The notes under the pieces: model-generated
What the model saw: only the letters and a program-made list of their open reading frames with translations
Told to the model about the DNA's origin: nothing
Database searches by the model: none
Made by a program: the position numbers and the translations under genes
Assembly (NCBI RefSeq): GCF_000526935.1
Contig: NZ_JAHA01000006.1
Span: 1 to 64,000, forward strand
Direction: 5' to 3'
DNA: 64,000 nt
From: Butyrivibrio sp. FCS014
GTDB lineage: Bacteria > Bacillota > Clostridia > Lachnospirales > Lachnospiraceae
Part shown: positions 33,531 through 42,715 of the stretch, piece after piece
Layout: the number at the start of each line of letters is the position of its first letter
Position numbering within the stretch: position 1 is the first letter of the stretch

Positions 33531-34883
33531 ATGGCACAGGCAGGAAACAGAAGAGAATATATGACAACCACGCCGGTACCGAAGCTGATACTTTCGCTTT
33601 CGGTGCCCACGATCATCAGCATGATGGTTACGGCGATCTATAATACAGCGGACACTTTTTTTGTGGCAAGGGTTTCAAGTGATCCGGCGGTAAATACAGC
33701 AGCCACTGCTTCGGTAGGACTGGTGTTTACTGTGATGGCAATAATCCAGGCCTTTGGCTTTTTCTTTGGCCACGGCTCAGGCAACTACCTTTCAAGAATG
33801 CTTGGGGCAGGTAACCACAAAGAGGCCAATGAGATGGCATCCACGGGATTTGCCATGGCCCTTATTGTGGGAATCCTGTTTGCTGTGGTGGGAAATATCT
33901 TTGTGGAGCCCATAGCGGATTTCCTTGGAGCAACCCCTACAACCATGCAGTTTACCAAGGACTACATGAGGATCATCCTCTTTGGAGCGCCATTCATGAT
34001 GGCCCAGTTCGTTATCAATAACCAGCTCAGGTTCCAGGGAAGCGCTGTCTACGCTATGGTTGGCCTTATGTGCGGCGCTGTAATGAACATGATACTGGAT
34101 CCGCTTCTTATCATGGTATTTCACATGGAGGTCAGAGGTGCGGCCATTGCAACGGTGATGGGACAGTTTACCAGCTTCATTGTTCTTCTTATAGGAACAA
34201 GCAAGGGAGAGAACATCAAGATGAGCCTCTCCAACGTTCACATAAACGGGCATTACATTCTCGAGGTGGTAAACGGCGGTGCACCCTCTCTTTTCAGGCA
34301 GGGACTTGCTGCTATTTCAACCCTTCTGCTTAACAGGACGGCGGGAGCTATTGGCTACGACGCCGCAATTGCAGGAATGTCTGTTGCAGGAAGAATTTTC
34401 CTTATGATGGGATCTGCCCTTATCGGATTCGGTCAGGGTTATCAGCCCATGTGCTCCTTTAACTACGGAGCAGGCCTTACAAAGAGGGTAAAAGAGGGCT
34501 TCTCTTTCTGCGTGAAGGTATCCACAGTGTTCCTGATAATCGTTGGAATTATCTGTTTCGTATTTGCGCCTTCCATCATAGCTCTTTTCTCCAAAGACCC
34601 CGCAGCGGTGGAAGTTGGAGTCAAGGCCCTGAGATTCATGGCTCTGGCGCAGCCCCTTTCAGGAGCCATCGTCATCAGCAATATGATGCTTCAGTCCATA
34701 GGAAAGGGCGTGAAAGCCAGTATCACGGCATCTGCCAGAAATGGCTATTGTTTCATTCCGCTTATCCTGATCCTTCCGCAGTTTCTGGGTATCACAGGAG
34801 TTGAGATGGCACAGGCCTGCGCAGATGTACTGTCACTGTTTGTGGCTGTCCCCATGGCATGGACCGAGCTCAGAAAGTTTTAG
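33531..34883 (+). CDS. MATE-family multidrug/toxic compound efflux transporter
   Basis: 450 residues, twelve hydrophobic segments in two halves. Family landmarks are PKLILSLSVPTIISMMVTAIYNTADTFFVARV at the start and GSALIGFGQGYQPMCSFNYGAG in the second half. Na+- or H+-coupled export of cationic compounds is the family role; the substrate is unknown. It probably shares a transcript with the preceding unknown gene. Confidence 0.9.
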   Translation: MAQAGNRREYMTTTPVPKLILSLSVPTIISMMVTAIYNTADTFFVARVSSDPAVNTAATASVGLVFTVMAIIQAFGFFFGHGSGNYLSRMLGAGNHKEANEMASTGFAMALIVGILFAVVGNIFVEPIADFLGATPTTMQFTKDYMRIILFGAPFMMAQFVINNQLRFQGSAVYAMVGLMCGAVMNMILDPLLIMVFHMEVRGAAIATVMGQFTSFIVLLIGTSKGENIKMSLSNVHINGHYILEVVNGGAPSLFRQGLAAISTLLLNRTAGAIGYDAAIAGMSVAGRIFLMMGSALIGFGQGYQPMCSFNYGAGLTKRVKEGFSFCVKVSTVFLIIVGIICFVFAPSIIALFSKDPAAVEVGVKALRFMALAQPLSGAIVISNMMLQSIGKGVKASITASARNGYCFIPLILILPQFLGITGVEMAQACADVLSLFVAVPMAWTELRKF

Positions 34884-35193
34884 CGAACGCCCTATTTACA
34901 AAAGTGGTTTTATTTTACAAGCGTGAATTGGGGTTTTTCTTGTATTGGAAGTGATTGGGCATTGTGAGCTGAGGGGAATGTGAATTGATGTGAATTGAGT
35001 CCTCTCCGACGCAAAGCATTCTATAAGCTGGTTGAGTCGGTAAAAAAGCCCAAAAACTTGACGCTATATCGATAAATGGCATGTTTGAACACCTGGTTAT
35101 CAGGATAGCGTTTGCGTTTCTTGAATTCTGTACGTTATTTCACAAATACTACCGACGCAAAGCCCCATAACAGACAAATGCGTCGGAAACGCC
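34884..35193. other. Gene-poor spacer with short direct repeats
   Basis: I find no convincing gene here. Visible features are the word GACGCAAAGC twice (after TCC at about 35008 and ACC at about 35150), its near-inverse GCGTCGG near 35180, a repeated GTGAATTGA (34980-35000), and CTATATCGATAAATG. It may be decayed coding sequence leading into the fragment at 35194. Confidence 0.35.
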
Positions 35194-35412
35194 TTGCCAA
35201 AATCATCGAAATCTTGTAAGTCCGCAGCAGCATACCCAGCGGCACCACCAACGAGAATCGTCCCCGTTGGCACCTACGAGGGTAAGATATTCTTTAACGT
35301 TGAGAAAAAAGGCATCTACATGGCTATCACCAGGAAAGACCTGCCTGAAGCCATTGAGGGCATCTACGAAGGAAAAGGCGTTGCCTCAACCTTCACCTAT
35401 GTAAAGAGATAA
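35194..35412 (+). pseudogene. Possible gene remnant (72 codons)
   Basis: An open frame beginning at a TTG without ribosome site. Its last 50 codons look protein-like (VPVGTYEGKIFFNVEKKGIYMAITRKDLPEAIEGIYEGKGVASTFTYVKR), while the first 20 do not. This fits the C-terminal end of a lost gene. I do not recognise the parent family. Repeat-rich DNA flanks it on both sides. Confidence 0.35.
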
Positions 35413-35434
35413 GGAACTGGCACCTTTGGGTTTT

Positions 35435-35500
35435 GAGCCCCGGGGACGAAAGTTTTGGGACCATTTTTTGGTACTAAGACTTCCGCTCCCGGGGCTCTTT
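35435..35500. repeat. REP-like dispersed repeat, copy 3, inside a 10-bp inverted repeat
   Basis: GAGCCCCGGG (35435-35444) and CCCGGGGCTC (35488-35497) are perfect arms followed by TTTT. Between them lies GGGGACGAAAGTTTTGGGACC and ATTTTTTGG, the REP-like core. It may act as a terminator. A diverged copy (AGGAACGAAGTCATGGAACC) is at 35594-35613. Confidence 0.65.
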
Positions 35501-35529
35501 TATGCGCCAAAAGGCCGGTAAAAGGAATA

Positions 35530-35569
35530 CTTATATCAAGCTATAAGGTTCATGTCTTATACAAATCAG
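35530..35569 (+). promoter_or_regulatory. Palindromic operator-like motif upstream of the SGNH hydrolase gene
   Basis: CTTATATCAAGCTATAAG is a near-perfect 18-bp palindrome. Starting 6 bp later is TGTCTTATACAAATCAG, nearly the same as the sequence after the motif at 36286. A REP-like remnant sits between it and the gene start. Confidence 0.5.
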
Positions 35570-35640
35570 GTAAGTATATGGATAATGGACCCAAGGAACG
35601 AAGTCATGGAACCGTCACGGTGAGTTTCGGAGGTAGCAAT

Positions 35641-36267
35641 ATGAAGCAGATCTTAGCATTCGGCGATTCGAATACATGGGGCCTGGTTCCCGGATCCAAG
35701 ACCCGGGAGAGATATCCCTGGGGAGTAAGGTGGACCAGCCTTCTCCAAGAGAAATATGAGGATGTCCGCGTGGCGGAAGAGGGCCTTTGCGGCAGGACCA
35801 CGGTCTTTGAGGATGAGCTTCGTCCCGGAAGAAAAGGAAGCGGTTCTTTGGAGCCTCTTATTGAGAGCCAGTATCCTATTGACGGCGCGATACTGATGCT
35901 TGGCACCAACGACTGCAAGACCTATTACCATGCCTCCTCCTATGTGATCGGCAAGGGCATAGAGCGGTGCCTGGACATTCTTGAAAAGTATGTGGCTCCT
36001 GAGAATATACTTCTGGTTTCGCCCATTCATCTTGGAGACGATGTCTGGAAGCCGGAAAAAGACCCGGAGTTTGGAGCAAGGTCTGTGGAGACAAGCCGCG
36101 AACTTAAGAAGGTCTACAGAGATATCGCAAGGAAAAGAGGCACCAGATTCCTGGCAGCATCCGACTACGTAAAGCCCAGCAGCGTGGACGATGAGCACAT
36201 GGATGAGGCGGGACACAGGGCCTTTGCAGAGGTGGTGTACAGAAAGCTGGAAAATGTGATCAGTTAA
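35641..36267 (+). CDS. SGNH-hydrolase (GDSL-type esterase/arylesterase-like)
   Basis: 208 residues from ATG 35641 (CGGAGG upstream). Block I is ILAFGDSNTWG (nucleophile Ser), block III LMLGTNDCK (Asn), and block V HMDEAGHRAFAEVV (catalytic Asp/His as DExGH). This closely matches the cytosolic arylesterase/acyl-CoA thioesterase-like branch with G-D-S-N-T-W-G. No signal peptide. The natural substrate is unknown. It lies alone before the sulfur island. Confidence 0.88.
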   Translation: MKQILAFGDSNTWGLVPGSKTRERYPWGVRWTSLLQEKYEDVRVAEEGLCGRTTVFEDELRPGRKGSGSLEPLIESQYPIDGAILMLGTNDCKTYYHASSYVIGKGIERCLDILEKYVAPENILLVSPIHLGDDVWKPEKDPEFGARSVETSRELKKVYRDIARKRGTRFLAASDYVKPSSVDDEHMDEAGHRAFAEVVYRKLENVIS

Positions 36268-36285
36268 TACCGGATATAAAGATAT

Positions 36286-36325
36286 CTTATAACCACCGAT
36301 AAGATCAGTGTCTTTTACAAATCAG
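36286..36325 (+). promoter_or_regulatory. Palindromic operator-like motif upstream of the cystine-type transporter operon
   Basis: CTTATAACCACCGATAAG (36286-36303) followed by GTGTCTTTTACAAATCAG. It is 56 bp or more upstream of the thioredoxin-like gene. It shares form with motifs at 35530, 40356 and 44896. A LysR-type binding site (TTA-N10-TAA) is a reasonable guess. Confidence 0.6.
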
Positions 36326-36381
36326 ACTGCCGCTTGCATAATTGCAACTAACATAAACGAGCCGCAAGGGAGGAAATAAAG

Positions 36382-36705
36382 ATGCCGGCACAGGAACTTG
36401 CAGAGAAGGAATTCGAAGAGAAGATCATTAACAGTTCGCATATAACAATACTTGATTTCTGGAACGATGGATGCGGCCCCTGTATAGCTTTATCCGAAGA
36501 GCTTGAAAAAGTAAGCCGGGAGCGAAGCGATGTTTTGATCTACAAAGCCAACGTTGAGAAAGAAAATGAACTGGCAGGAAGACTTGGAGTCATGGCTGCA
36601 CCTACACTTTTCTTTTTCAGAAACGGGCAGATAAAGAAAAAGACCATCGGTTTTAAATCTTTGAAAAGTATCCTGGAGATCCTGGATAACATAGATGAGG
36701 AGTAA
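36382..36705 (+). CDS. Thioredoxin-like protein
   Basis: 107 residues with active site DGCGPC (usual WCGPC; here Cys-Gly-Pro-Cys is intact and the preceding residue is Gly). The cis-proline is in APTLFFFRNG. Cytosolic. It is the first gene of a run with an amino acid ABC transporter, starting 5 bp before the ATPase gene. The placement suggests it reduces an imported disulfide such as cystine, or supplies reductant to sulfur metabolism; that is inference. Confidence 0.85.
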   Translation: MPAQELAEKEFEEKIINSSHITILDFWNDGCGPCIALSEELEKVSRERSDVLIYKANVEKENELAGRLGVMAAPTLFFFRNGQIKKKTIGFKSLKSILEILDNIDEE

Positions 36706-36710
36706 GAAGG

Positions 36711-37466
36711 ATGATAAAAGTCGAGGGATTAAGTAAGAGCTTTAACGACAACAAGGTCCTGGAAAATGTGGACCTGACAATCGAGAACGGAGAGATTGTT
36801 TCAATAATAGGTCCCAGCGGAACAGGAAAGACCACACTCCTAAGATGCATAAACTATCTGGAGCGCCCGGATAAAGGGAAAGTTACCATTGATGACCTTA
36901 CGGTTGATGCAGATAACCCTTCAAAGAAGGACATACACGGATTGTGTTTGAGAAGTGGGATGGTATTTCAATCCTACAACCTCTTTCATAATAAAACAGT
37001 ACTTGAGAATGTTATGGAAGCTCAGGTGATTGTCAAGAAAAGAAGCAGAAAGGAGGCACGGGAGAGGGCCTTAGAGGAACTGAAAAAGGTCGGTATGCTG
37101 GACTGGAAGGATCATTATCCGAGCCAGTTGTCCGGAGGACAGCAGCAAAGAGTCGCCATAGCAAGAGCCATTTCAATGGATCCGTCAATACTTCTTCTGG
37201 ATGAGCCAACATCGGCGTTGGATCCGGAGCTTACCAAGGAAGTTCAGCAGACCATCAGAAACATCGCAAAAGACGGTATGACGATGCTCATCGTAACTCA
37301 TGAGATTGAGTTTGCAAGAGAACTTTGCAACAGGATCGTATTTATGGATGAGGGACACATAGTTGAGCAGGGCACGCCAAAGGAAATCTTCAGTAACCCG
37401 AAGGAAGAGCGGACTAAGAAGTTCATACAATTTCTTTTTCCGCAGGACTATCAGATCTACATTTAA
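36711..37466 (+). CDS. Polar amino acid (probable cystine) ABC transporter ATPase
   Basis: 251 residues. Walker A GPSGTGKTTL, Q-loop FQSYNLFHNKTVLENV, signature LSGGQQQRVAIARAISMDPSILLLDEPTSALDPEL including Walker B, and switch MTMLIVTHEIEFAREL. This is the GlnQ/TcyN type. Operon order is thioredoxin, ATPase, binding protein, two permeases, AhpD-like protein. Confidence 0.92.
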   Translation: MIKVEGLSKSFNDNKVLENVDLTIENGEIVSIIGPSGTGKTTLLRCINYLERPDKGKVTIDDLTVDADNPSKKDIHGLCLRSGMVFQSYNLFHNKTVLENVMEAQVIVKKRSRKEARERALEELKKVGMLDWKDHYPSQLSGGQQQRVAIARAISMDPSILLLDEPTSALDPELTKEVQQTIRNIAKDGMTMLIVTHEIEFARELCNRIVFMDEGHIVEQGTPKEIFSNPKEERTKKFIQFLFPQDYQIYI

Positions 37467-37480
37467 CGGAGGAGAAAATT

Positions 37481-38323
37481 ATGAAAATGAACAACATCAA
37501 AAAAGCAGCAAGCAGATTAACAGCAGTATTGGCAGTGGCAGCACTTTCCGTTTCGGCTCTTACAGGATGCGGAAGCTCAGGGACAGCCAATGCAGCTTCC
37601 GGTCCCAGACAGATCAAGGTGGCTGTAGCTCCCGGATTCTTCCCTATTACCTATGCCGATGATGACGGCGTAGCCCAGGGCTATGACGTAGAAGTGTTCA
37701 AGGCAGTGGATGAGCTCCTTGAGGACTATACATTCACCTATGAGATTGCAGATAAAGAGACCATGAATGTCGGGGTTCAGGCAGGAACCTACCAGGCAGG
37801 CATCAACTCCCTGTTCAAGACAGAGGCAAGAACCGAGACCTATTACATGCCTGAGAACAACATGGGCTACACACCTGTTGGTATTATCCAGAGAACAGAT
37901 TCCAACGTAACAAGTCTTGCACAGGCTTACGATGAGGGACTTTCAGTAGCTCCCACTAGTGCTGCAGGCGGCATCAGATTCGTACTTGGCGACTGGAATG
38001 AAGCAAATCCCGACAAGGCCTTTGACTTTGAGCTTAACACAGAGTTCAGTTACGCTAATCTCTTTGCATCAATTCAGTCCGGCGAATATGATTTCTCAGT
38101 TGACCTTATTCCTGTATTCAACCTTCAGAAACCTGAGACGGTTGAAGGACTGCACATCACAGATCCTATTGATGTGGTTCCCACCTATCCCATTGTAAAT
38201 AAGGGAGAAGCAGAACTCGGCGATAAAATAAATGAAGCATTGGCAACTCTTAAGGAGAATGGAACTCTTTCAAAGCTCTCCGAAGAAGCCTTTGGCTATG
38301 ACGTATTTGCAATTGCACACTGA
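37481..38323 (+). CDS. Polar amino acid (probable cystine) ABC transporter substrate-binding lipoprotein
   Basis: 280 residues with lipobox ALTGC near residue 30. Family 3 binding fold: IKVAVAPGFFPITYADDDGVAQGYDVEVFKAVDELL and GVQAGTYQAGINSLFKTEARTETYYM. It delivers substrate to the two permeases that follow. Cystine or another sulfur amino acid is inferred from the flanking thioredoxin-like, AhpD-like and CysK genes, not from binding residues. Confidence 0.88.
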   Translation: MKMNNIKKAASRLTAVLAVAALSVSALTGCGSSGTANAASGPRQIKVAVAPGFFPITYADDDGVAQGYDVEVFKAVDELLEDYTFTYEIADKETMNVGVQAGTYQAGINSLFKTEARTETYYMPENNMGYTPVGIIQRTDSNVTSLAQAYDEGLSVAPTSAAGGIRFVLGDWNEANPDKAFDFELNTEFSYANLFASIQSGEYDFSVDLIPVFNLQKPETVEGLHITDPIDVVPTYPIVNKGEAELGDKINEALATLKENGTLSKLSEEAFGYDVFAIAH

Positions 38324-38337
38324 TTGGGAAAAGAGAC

Positions 38338-39048
38338 ATGATAAAAGATGCATTTGATCTTAAATTCATACTGGATAATCTTCCGAAGATCATCGGTGCA
38401 CTGCCGGTTACCATATCAATAACGCTTATATCACTGTTCTTTGGATGGATGCTGGGGCTCATCTTCGCCTTTGGTAAAGTATCGGGGCCAAGATGGCTTC
38501 GGGAAGTGTTAAAGCTTCTTACGGATATTCTGAGGGGAATACCTACGGTAGTACTCCTGTATGTGGTGTATTTCGGACTTCCCCAGATCGTAGGGAGTCT
38601 TACGGGAGCAAGCCTTGACGGATGGTCCAAGCAGACCTTTGTAGTGATAGCCCTGGCACTGGAGCTGGGGATATCCTCAAGCGAGATGTTCAGAAGCGCT
38701 TACAATTCCATAAGAAAAGAGCAGATTGAAGCGGCATGGGCTCTCGGATACACAAAGATCCAGAGATTCCTTAAAGTGATAGTTCCCCAGGGACTGTTCG
38801 TGATTCTTCCAAACTTAAGCAGTGCGGTACTGTCCATAATCCAGGCCACAGCTCTTGTTTATACCCTTGGAATCTACGACATTCTTGGGAAGGCCAGACA
38901 GATCGATACCAACGAGGCACACGTTAAGACCTTTGAGATGTATCTGGCAGCAGCTCTTATATATTGGGCACTTGCAGGTGTGGTTACAGTGATTTTCAGT
39001 CAGCTGGAAAAAAGATTCGGAAGAGGAAGAAAGGTAGTGGCGGCATGA
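38338..39048 (+). CDS. Polar amino acid ABC transporter permease (first)
   Basis: 236 residues, five hydrophobic segments. GALPVTISITLISLFFGWMLGLIFAFGKVSG at the start and the EAA loop EQIEAAWALGYTKIQRFLKVIVPQGLFVILPNLS are typical of the HisMQ/TcyL family. Its stop overlaps the second permease start (ATGA), so the two form a coupled heterodimer. Confidence 0.92.
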   Translation: MIKDAFDLKFILDNLPKIIGALPVTISITLISLFFGWMLGLIFAFGKVSGPRWLREVLKLLTDILRGIPTVVLLYVVYFGLPQIVGSLTGASLDGWSKQTFVVIALALELGISSSEMFRSAYNSIRKEQIEAAWALGYTKIQRFLKVIVPQGLFVILPNLSSAVLSIIQATALVYTLGIYDILGKARQIDTNEAHVKTFEMYLAAALIYWALAGVVTVIFSQLEKRFGRGRKVVAA

Positions 39049-39752
39049 ATTTCAGTTGGGAATTTGTTTTAGACACAATCAAATATGTGGCCATGGCTAT
39101 ACCAATGACGATGCTCCTGACCTTTATCCCCGTTACTGTGGGACTTATGCTTGGGTTTTTGCTGGCAGTGACAAGGATCAGAAAGATTCCGGTTCTCACA
39201 CAGATCATCACAGTGTATAACTCATTTTTCAGAAGCATCCCGCTGGTGGTACTTTTTTTCCTGGTCTATTACGGACTACCCAAAGCCATCAACTACATGT
39301 TCCACGATGGCATGAGGGTAGTAAGCATCAAACATCTTAATAACAATGCTGTGGCAATAGTTACGCTTATACTTTACGCTGCGGCTTTCCTTGGGGAGAT
39401 AGTAAGAGGAGCCTTAAGCAGCGTGGATATGAAACAAAAGGAAGCCGCCACAGCCCTGGGAATGACCGGATGGCAGACTTACATAAGGATTATTATCCCC
39501 CAGGCGATAATCGTTGCGCTTCCAAACTACTTTAACTTTGTACTTGCTCTTTTAAAGGGGACATCCGTGGTATTTACCATCTCTGTGGTGGATATGATGT
39601 CAGCAGCCAAGCTTCGGGCAGAGTACGGATACAGATATGTTGAAGCATACGTGCTGGTTGGTTTTTTCTACATTGTATTCAGCATACTCTTTTCCCGGAT
39701 ATTTCTGGCAATAGAGAGAAATGCAAAAAGACATATGGGACAGACAATTTGA
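39045..39752 (+). CDS. Polar amino acid ABC transporter permease (second)
   Basis: 235 residues starting at ATG 39045 inside the stop of the first permease. The EAA loop is KQKEAATALGMTGWQTYIRIIIPQAIIVALPNYFNF. Two different permeases with one ATPase recall the TcyL/TcyM arrangement for cystine uptake in Bacillus subtilis. Confidence 0.92.
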   Translation: MNFSWEFVLDTIKYVAMAIPMTMLLTFIPVTVGLMLGFLLAVTRIRKIPVLTQIITVYNSFFRSIPLVVLFFLVYYGLPKAINYMFHDGMRVVSIKHLNNNAVAIVTLILYAAAFLGEIVRGALSSVDMKQKEAATALGMTGWQTYIRIIIPQAIIVALPNYFNFVLALLKGTSVVFTISVVDMMSAAKLRAEYGYRYVEAYVLVGFFYIVFSILFSRIFLAIERNAKRHMGQTI

Positions 39753-39767
39753 GAGGAGAATGAAAAA

Positions 39768-40349
39768 ATGGAAAGAAAGAAACTTATTTCAAGAATCGAC
39801 AGAAACAACACAACACCTGAGCAGCAGGCTGCCATCGATCACCATCTGGCACAGGGCTACAGGATCACAAACATGAAGGAGACACTTCTTAACAGTGTTG
39901 TATCCTTTACTTCACTTGAAGAGGGCTCCTATGCTGTAGGCAAGGTGCTCAGAGAGAAGATTGGGAAAAGAGCTGACATCCTTTTCGGATATGCTATCTC
40001 CTCCGGAAATGAGTGCCCTATCTGCGGTAATTATTTTAAGTGGGTACTGGAGGATCAGCTGGGGATCACAGACTTTGATCACTTTGAGTTCACCGATGAG
40101 GAGATTGAGCTCATTGACTTTGCAGCAGCTCTTGTAAAGGATCCCAATCATGTTCCTGATTCCGTATATGAGCCCCTTCAGAAGAGATATGACGAGGAAA
40201 CACTGGTTCTTCTTATCACCTCTGCAGTTCTGACCCTGGCCAACAACTACTGGAACAATATTGTGGGAACCGCCATTGATGATTATCTCCATGAGGGACA
40301 CTATGTGGAGAGGCAGCTTGATATTCAAAAAGCAGCTAAGGGGGCATAA
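39768..40349 (+). CDS. Carboxymuconolactone decarboxylase / AhpD-like protein
   Basis: 193 residues, all-helical. The redox motif is GNECPICGNYF, a CxxC with the preceding Glu as in AhpD. A helical core follows with LVLLITSAVLTLANNYWNNIVGTAIDDYL. AhpD proteins pass electrons to peroxidases or reduce disulfides. It follows the second permease by 15 bp, so it is the last gene of the transporter operon, which is thus bracketed by two dithiol proteins. Confidence 0.82.
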   Translation: MERKKLISRIDRNNTTPEQQAAIDHHLAQGYRITNMKETLLNSVVSFTSLEEGSYAVGKVLREKIGKRADILFGYAISSGNECPICGNYFKWVLEDQLGITDFDHFEFTDEEIELIDFAAALVKDPNHVPDSVYEPLQKRYDEETLVLLITSAVLTLANNYWNNIVGTAIDDYLHEGHYVERQLDIQKAAKGA

Positions 40350-40355
40350 GCAAAC

Positions 40356-40373
40356 CTTAACTCTCCCGATAAG
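40356..40373 (+). promoter_or_regulatory. Operator-like motif upstream of cysK
   Basis: CTTAACTCTCCCGATAAG has the outer CTTA..ATAAG pattern and CCGATAAG core of the motif at 36286. It starts 87 bp before the cysK ATG. The left half is degenerate. Confidence 0.45.
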
Positions 40374-40459
40374 CTTTCCTTAATTTCCAAAGCACTTTTA
40401 CCGTGATATTATTCATTTATCAAAACAAAAGAAAATAATTGATACGGAGGAAAAATATC

Positions 40460-41401
40460 ATGGCAGATATAAAAGAAAGCGCATTGGAACTTATCGGTGG
40501 AACACCTATACTGAAGCTTAACGGCTACAGCAAAAACGCAGGAGTTACAGGAGCAACCATCCTGGCTAAGCTCGAGTACCTCAATCCTGCAGGATCAGTT
40601 AAAGACAGAATCGCCCTTGGAATGATCGAGGATGCCGAGAAGAGCGGAAAGATCAAACCCGGCGCAACAATCATAGAGCCCACCAGTGGAAATACCGGAA
40701 TCGGTCTTGCAGCTGTTGCCGCAGCTAAAGGATATAAAGCCATATTTACCCTTCCTGATACAATGAGTGTTGAGAGAAGAAATCTCCTTAAGGCCTATGG
40801 CGCCGACCTTGTACTTACCGAGGGTGCCAAAGGAATGAAAGGCGCCATTGCCAAGGCCGAAGAACTTGAGAAGGAGATTGACGGAGCCGTAATCCTTGGA
40901 CAGTTTGTAAACCCTGCAAACCCTGCAGTACACAGAGCAACCACAGGTCCCGAGATCTGGAAACAGACCGACGGAAAGGTTGATATCTTTGTAGCAGGCG
41001 TAGGTACAGGCGGAACCATCACAGGTGTAGGCGAGTACCTTAAGTCACAGAATCCCGATATCAAGATCGTTGCAGTTGAGCCCGCAAGCAGCCCTGTTCT
41101 TTCAACAGGAACAGCGGGCCCTCACAAGATCCAGGGAATCGGCGCAGGATTCGTACCTGATACACTCAACACCAAGATCTATGATGAGGTCATCACCATC
41201 GAGAACGAAGATGCCTTTGCAGAGGGCAAGAGATTTGCCGTATCAGAAGGTATCCTGGTAGGTATCTCATCAGGAGCAGCCCTTAAAGCTGCATCAATTC
41301 TGGCATCAAGAGAAGAGAACAAGGGAAAGACAATCGTTGCACTTCTTCCCGACTCAGGCGACAGATACCTGTCAACACCTCTTTTTGCATCAGAGCAGTA
41401 A
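40460..41401 (+). CDS. cysK: Cysteine synthase (O-acetylserine sulfhydrylase)
   Basis: 313 residues. PLP lysine in [19 protein letters not shown], substrate loop [10 protein letters not shown], and PLP phosphate loop [18 protein letters not shown]. It makes cysteine from O-acetylserine and sulfide. CGGAGG precedes ATG 40460. It is separated from the transporter operon by 110 bp that hold its own operator-like motif, and is followed by a clear terminator. Confidence 0.95.
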   Translation: MADIKESALELIGGTPILKLNGYSKNAGVTGATILAKLEYLNPAGSVKDRIALGMIEDAEKSGKIKPGATIIEPTSGNTGIGLAAVAAAKGYKAIFTLPDTMSVERRNLLKAYGADLVLTEGAKGMKGAIAKAEELEKEIDGAVILGQFVNPANPAVHRATTGPEIWKQTDGKVDIFVAGVGTGGTITGVGEYLKSQNPDIKIVAVEPASSPVLSTGTAGPHKIQGIGAGFVPDTLNTKIYDEVITIENEDAFAEGKRFAVSEGILVGISSGAALKAASILASREENKGKTIVALLPDSGDRYLSTPLFASEQ

Positions 41402-41453
41402 TTAGCCCATAAGGCACTTGCCATAAGTAAATCCTTTTTCATAACATCCAATT

Positions 41454-41487
41454 AATTGCTCCACGGCCCATTTGCTGTGGAGCAATT
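41454..41487 (+). terminator. Terminator of cysK
   Basis: AATTGCTCCAC and GTGGAGCAATT form an 11-bp perfect stem around a 12-nt loop, followed by a short T-rich stretch (AGCATATTT). The U-run is weak. Confidence 0.7.
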
Positions 41488-41538
41488 AGCATATTTAGGG
41501 TAGAATAATGAATAAATATTCAAGCGGAGGTCATAGGC

Positions 41539-42711
41539 GTGGGGCAGTACGATTTTGATTCGGTCATCGACAGGAAAAACACATCTTCTATCAAATGGGA
41601 CTTTGGCATGCAGCGCAAGGGACGGGACGATCTTCTTCCCCTCTGGGTTGCGGATATGGATTTCAGGCTTCCCGATGAGGTGGTGGAAGACATTGTCAAA
41701 AGGTCACAGCATGGAGTTTTCGGTTATACCGATCCGGATGAGAGCTATCTCTTTTCCGTAAGGGACTGGTACAGAAGGCGCCACGGCATAGAGTTTGGGA
41801 ATGAGGAAATCATCGTGGTTCCCGGCGTTGTCTATGGGATAGCCCAGACCATAAGGGCTCTTACGAAGAAGGGGGACGCTGTCCTCATTCAGCAGCCGGT
41901 GTATTATCCCTTCAGCGAGATGATCACCGCCAACAAAAGAAAACTTGTAAACAGCCCGCTGGTCTGCAAAGACGGCAGATACGAGATGGACTTTGAGGAT
42001 TTCGAGAGGAAGATCGTAGAAAACGATGTGAAGCTGTATCTTCTCTGTTCTCCTCATAATCCGGTGGGAAGAGTCTGGACGGGAAAAGAGCTGGAGAAAG
42101 TGGCTGATATCTGCGACAGGCATGGCGTGTATATTTTTGCGGATGAGATACACTCCGACTTCGTTTACCCCGGGCATGAGCATATATCTTTTTACTCTCT
42201 TGATAAGAAGTATCATGAAAGACTGGTGCTTGGCACTTCTGCCAGTAAGACCTTCAATATTGCCGGACTTCAGGTGGCCAACATCATCATTCCAAATGAG
42301 GATGTAAGGAAGGCCTTCAGAGATGAGAACGAGCGCTCAGGCTACAGCCAGCCAAATGCCATGGGACTTCTGGCAACGAAGTCGGTGTATGACAAAGGGG
42401 AGCAGTGGCTTGATGAACTTCTTGTCTATCTTAAGGGGAATCTTGATTATGTGAGACAGTTCCTAAAGGAAAACCTTCCCAAGGTAAAGCTTATCGAGCC
42501 CGAGGGGACTTACCTTATCTGGCTTGATTTTTCGGAAGTTACGGATGATCGCAGGGAACTTAAGGAACTCATTGAAAATAAAGCAAAATTGTGGCTTGAT
42601 CCCGGAGTAATCTTCGGAAAAGAGTCAGCTCTTTTTGAGAGAATAAATATCGCCTGCCCGAGGAAGATCTTAGAGCAGGCTATGGAACAATTAAAAGAAG
42701 CAGGGAGATGA
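41539..42711 (+). CDS. MalY/PatB-type C-S lyase (cystathionine beta-lyase-like aminotransferase)
   Basis: 390 residues starting at GTG with CGGAGG nine bases upstream. Fold type I PLP enzyme of the MalY/PatB branch: RKGRDDLLPLWVADMDFRLP near the N-terminus, GVFGYTDP, SPHNPVGRVW, FADEIHSDFVYPGHEH, and SASKTFNIAGLQ with the PLP lysine. This branch cleaves cystathionine to homocysteine, or cysteine to sulfide and pyruvate. It is 4 bp upstream of a trans-sulfuration enzyme gene, forming one operon. Confidence 0.9.
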   Translation: MGQYDFDSVIDRKNTSSIKWDFGMQRKGRDDLLPLWVADMDFRLPDEVVEDIVKRSQHGVFGYTDPDESYLFSVRDWYRRRHGIEFGNEEIIVVPGVVYGIAQTIRALTKKGDAVLIQQPVYYPFSEMITANKRKLVNSPLVCKDGRYEMDFEDFERKIVENDVKLYLLCSPHNPVGRVWTGKELEKVADICDRHGVYIFADEIHSDFVYPGHEHISFYSLDKKYHERLVLGTSASKTFNIAGLQVANIIIPNEDVRKAFRDENERSGYSQPNAMGLLATKSVYDKGEQWLDELLVYLKGNLDYVRQFLKENLPKVKLIEPEGTYLIWLDFSEVTDDRRELKELIENKAKLWLDPGVIFGKESALFERINIACPRKILEQAMEQLKEAGR

Positions 42712-42715
42712 AAAA

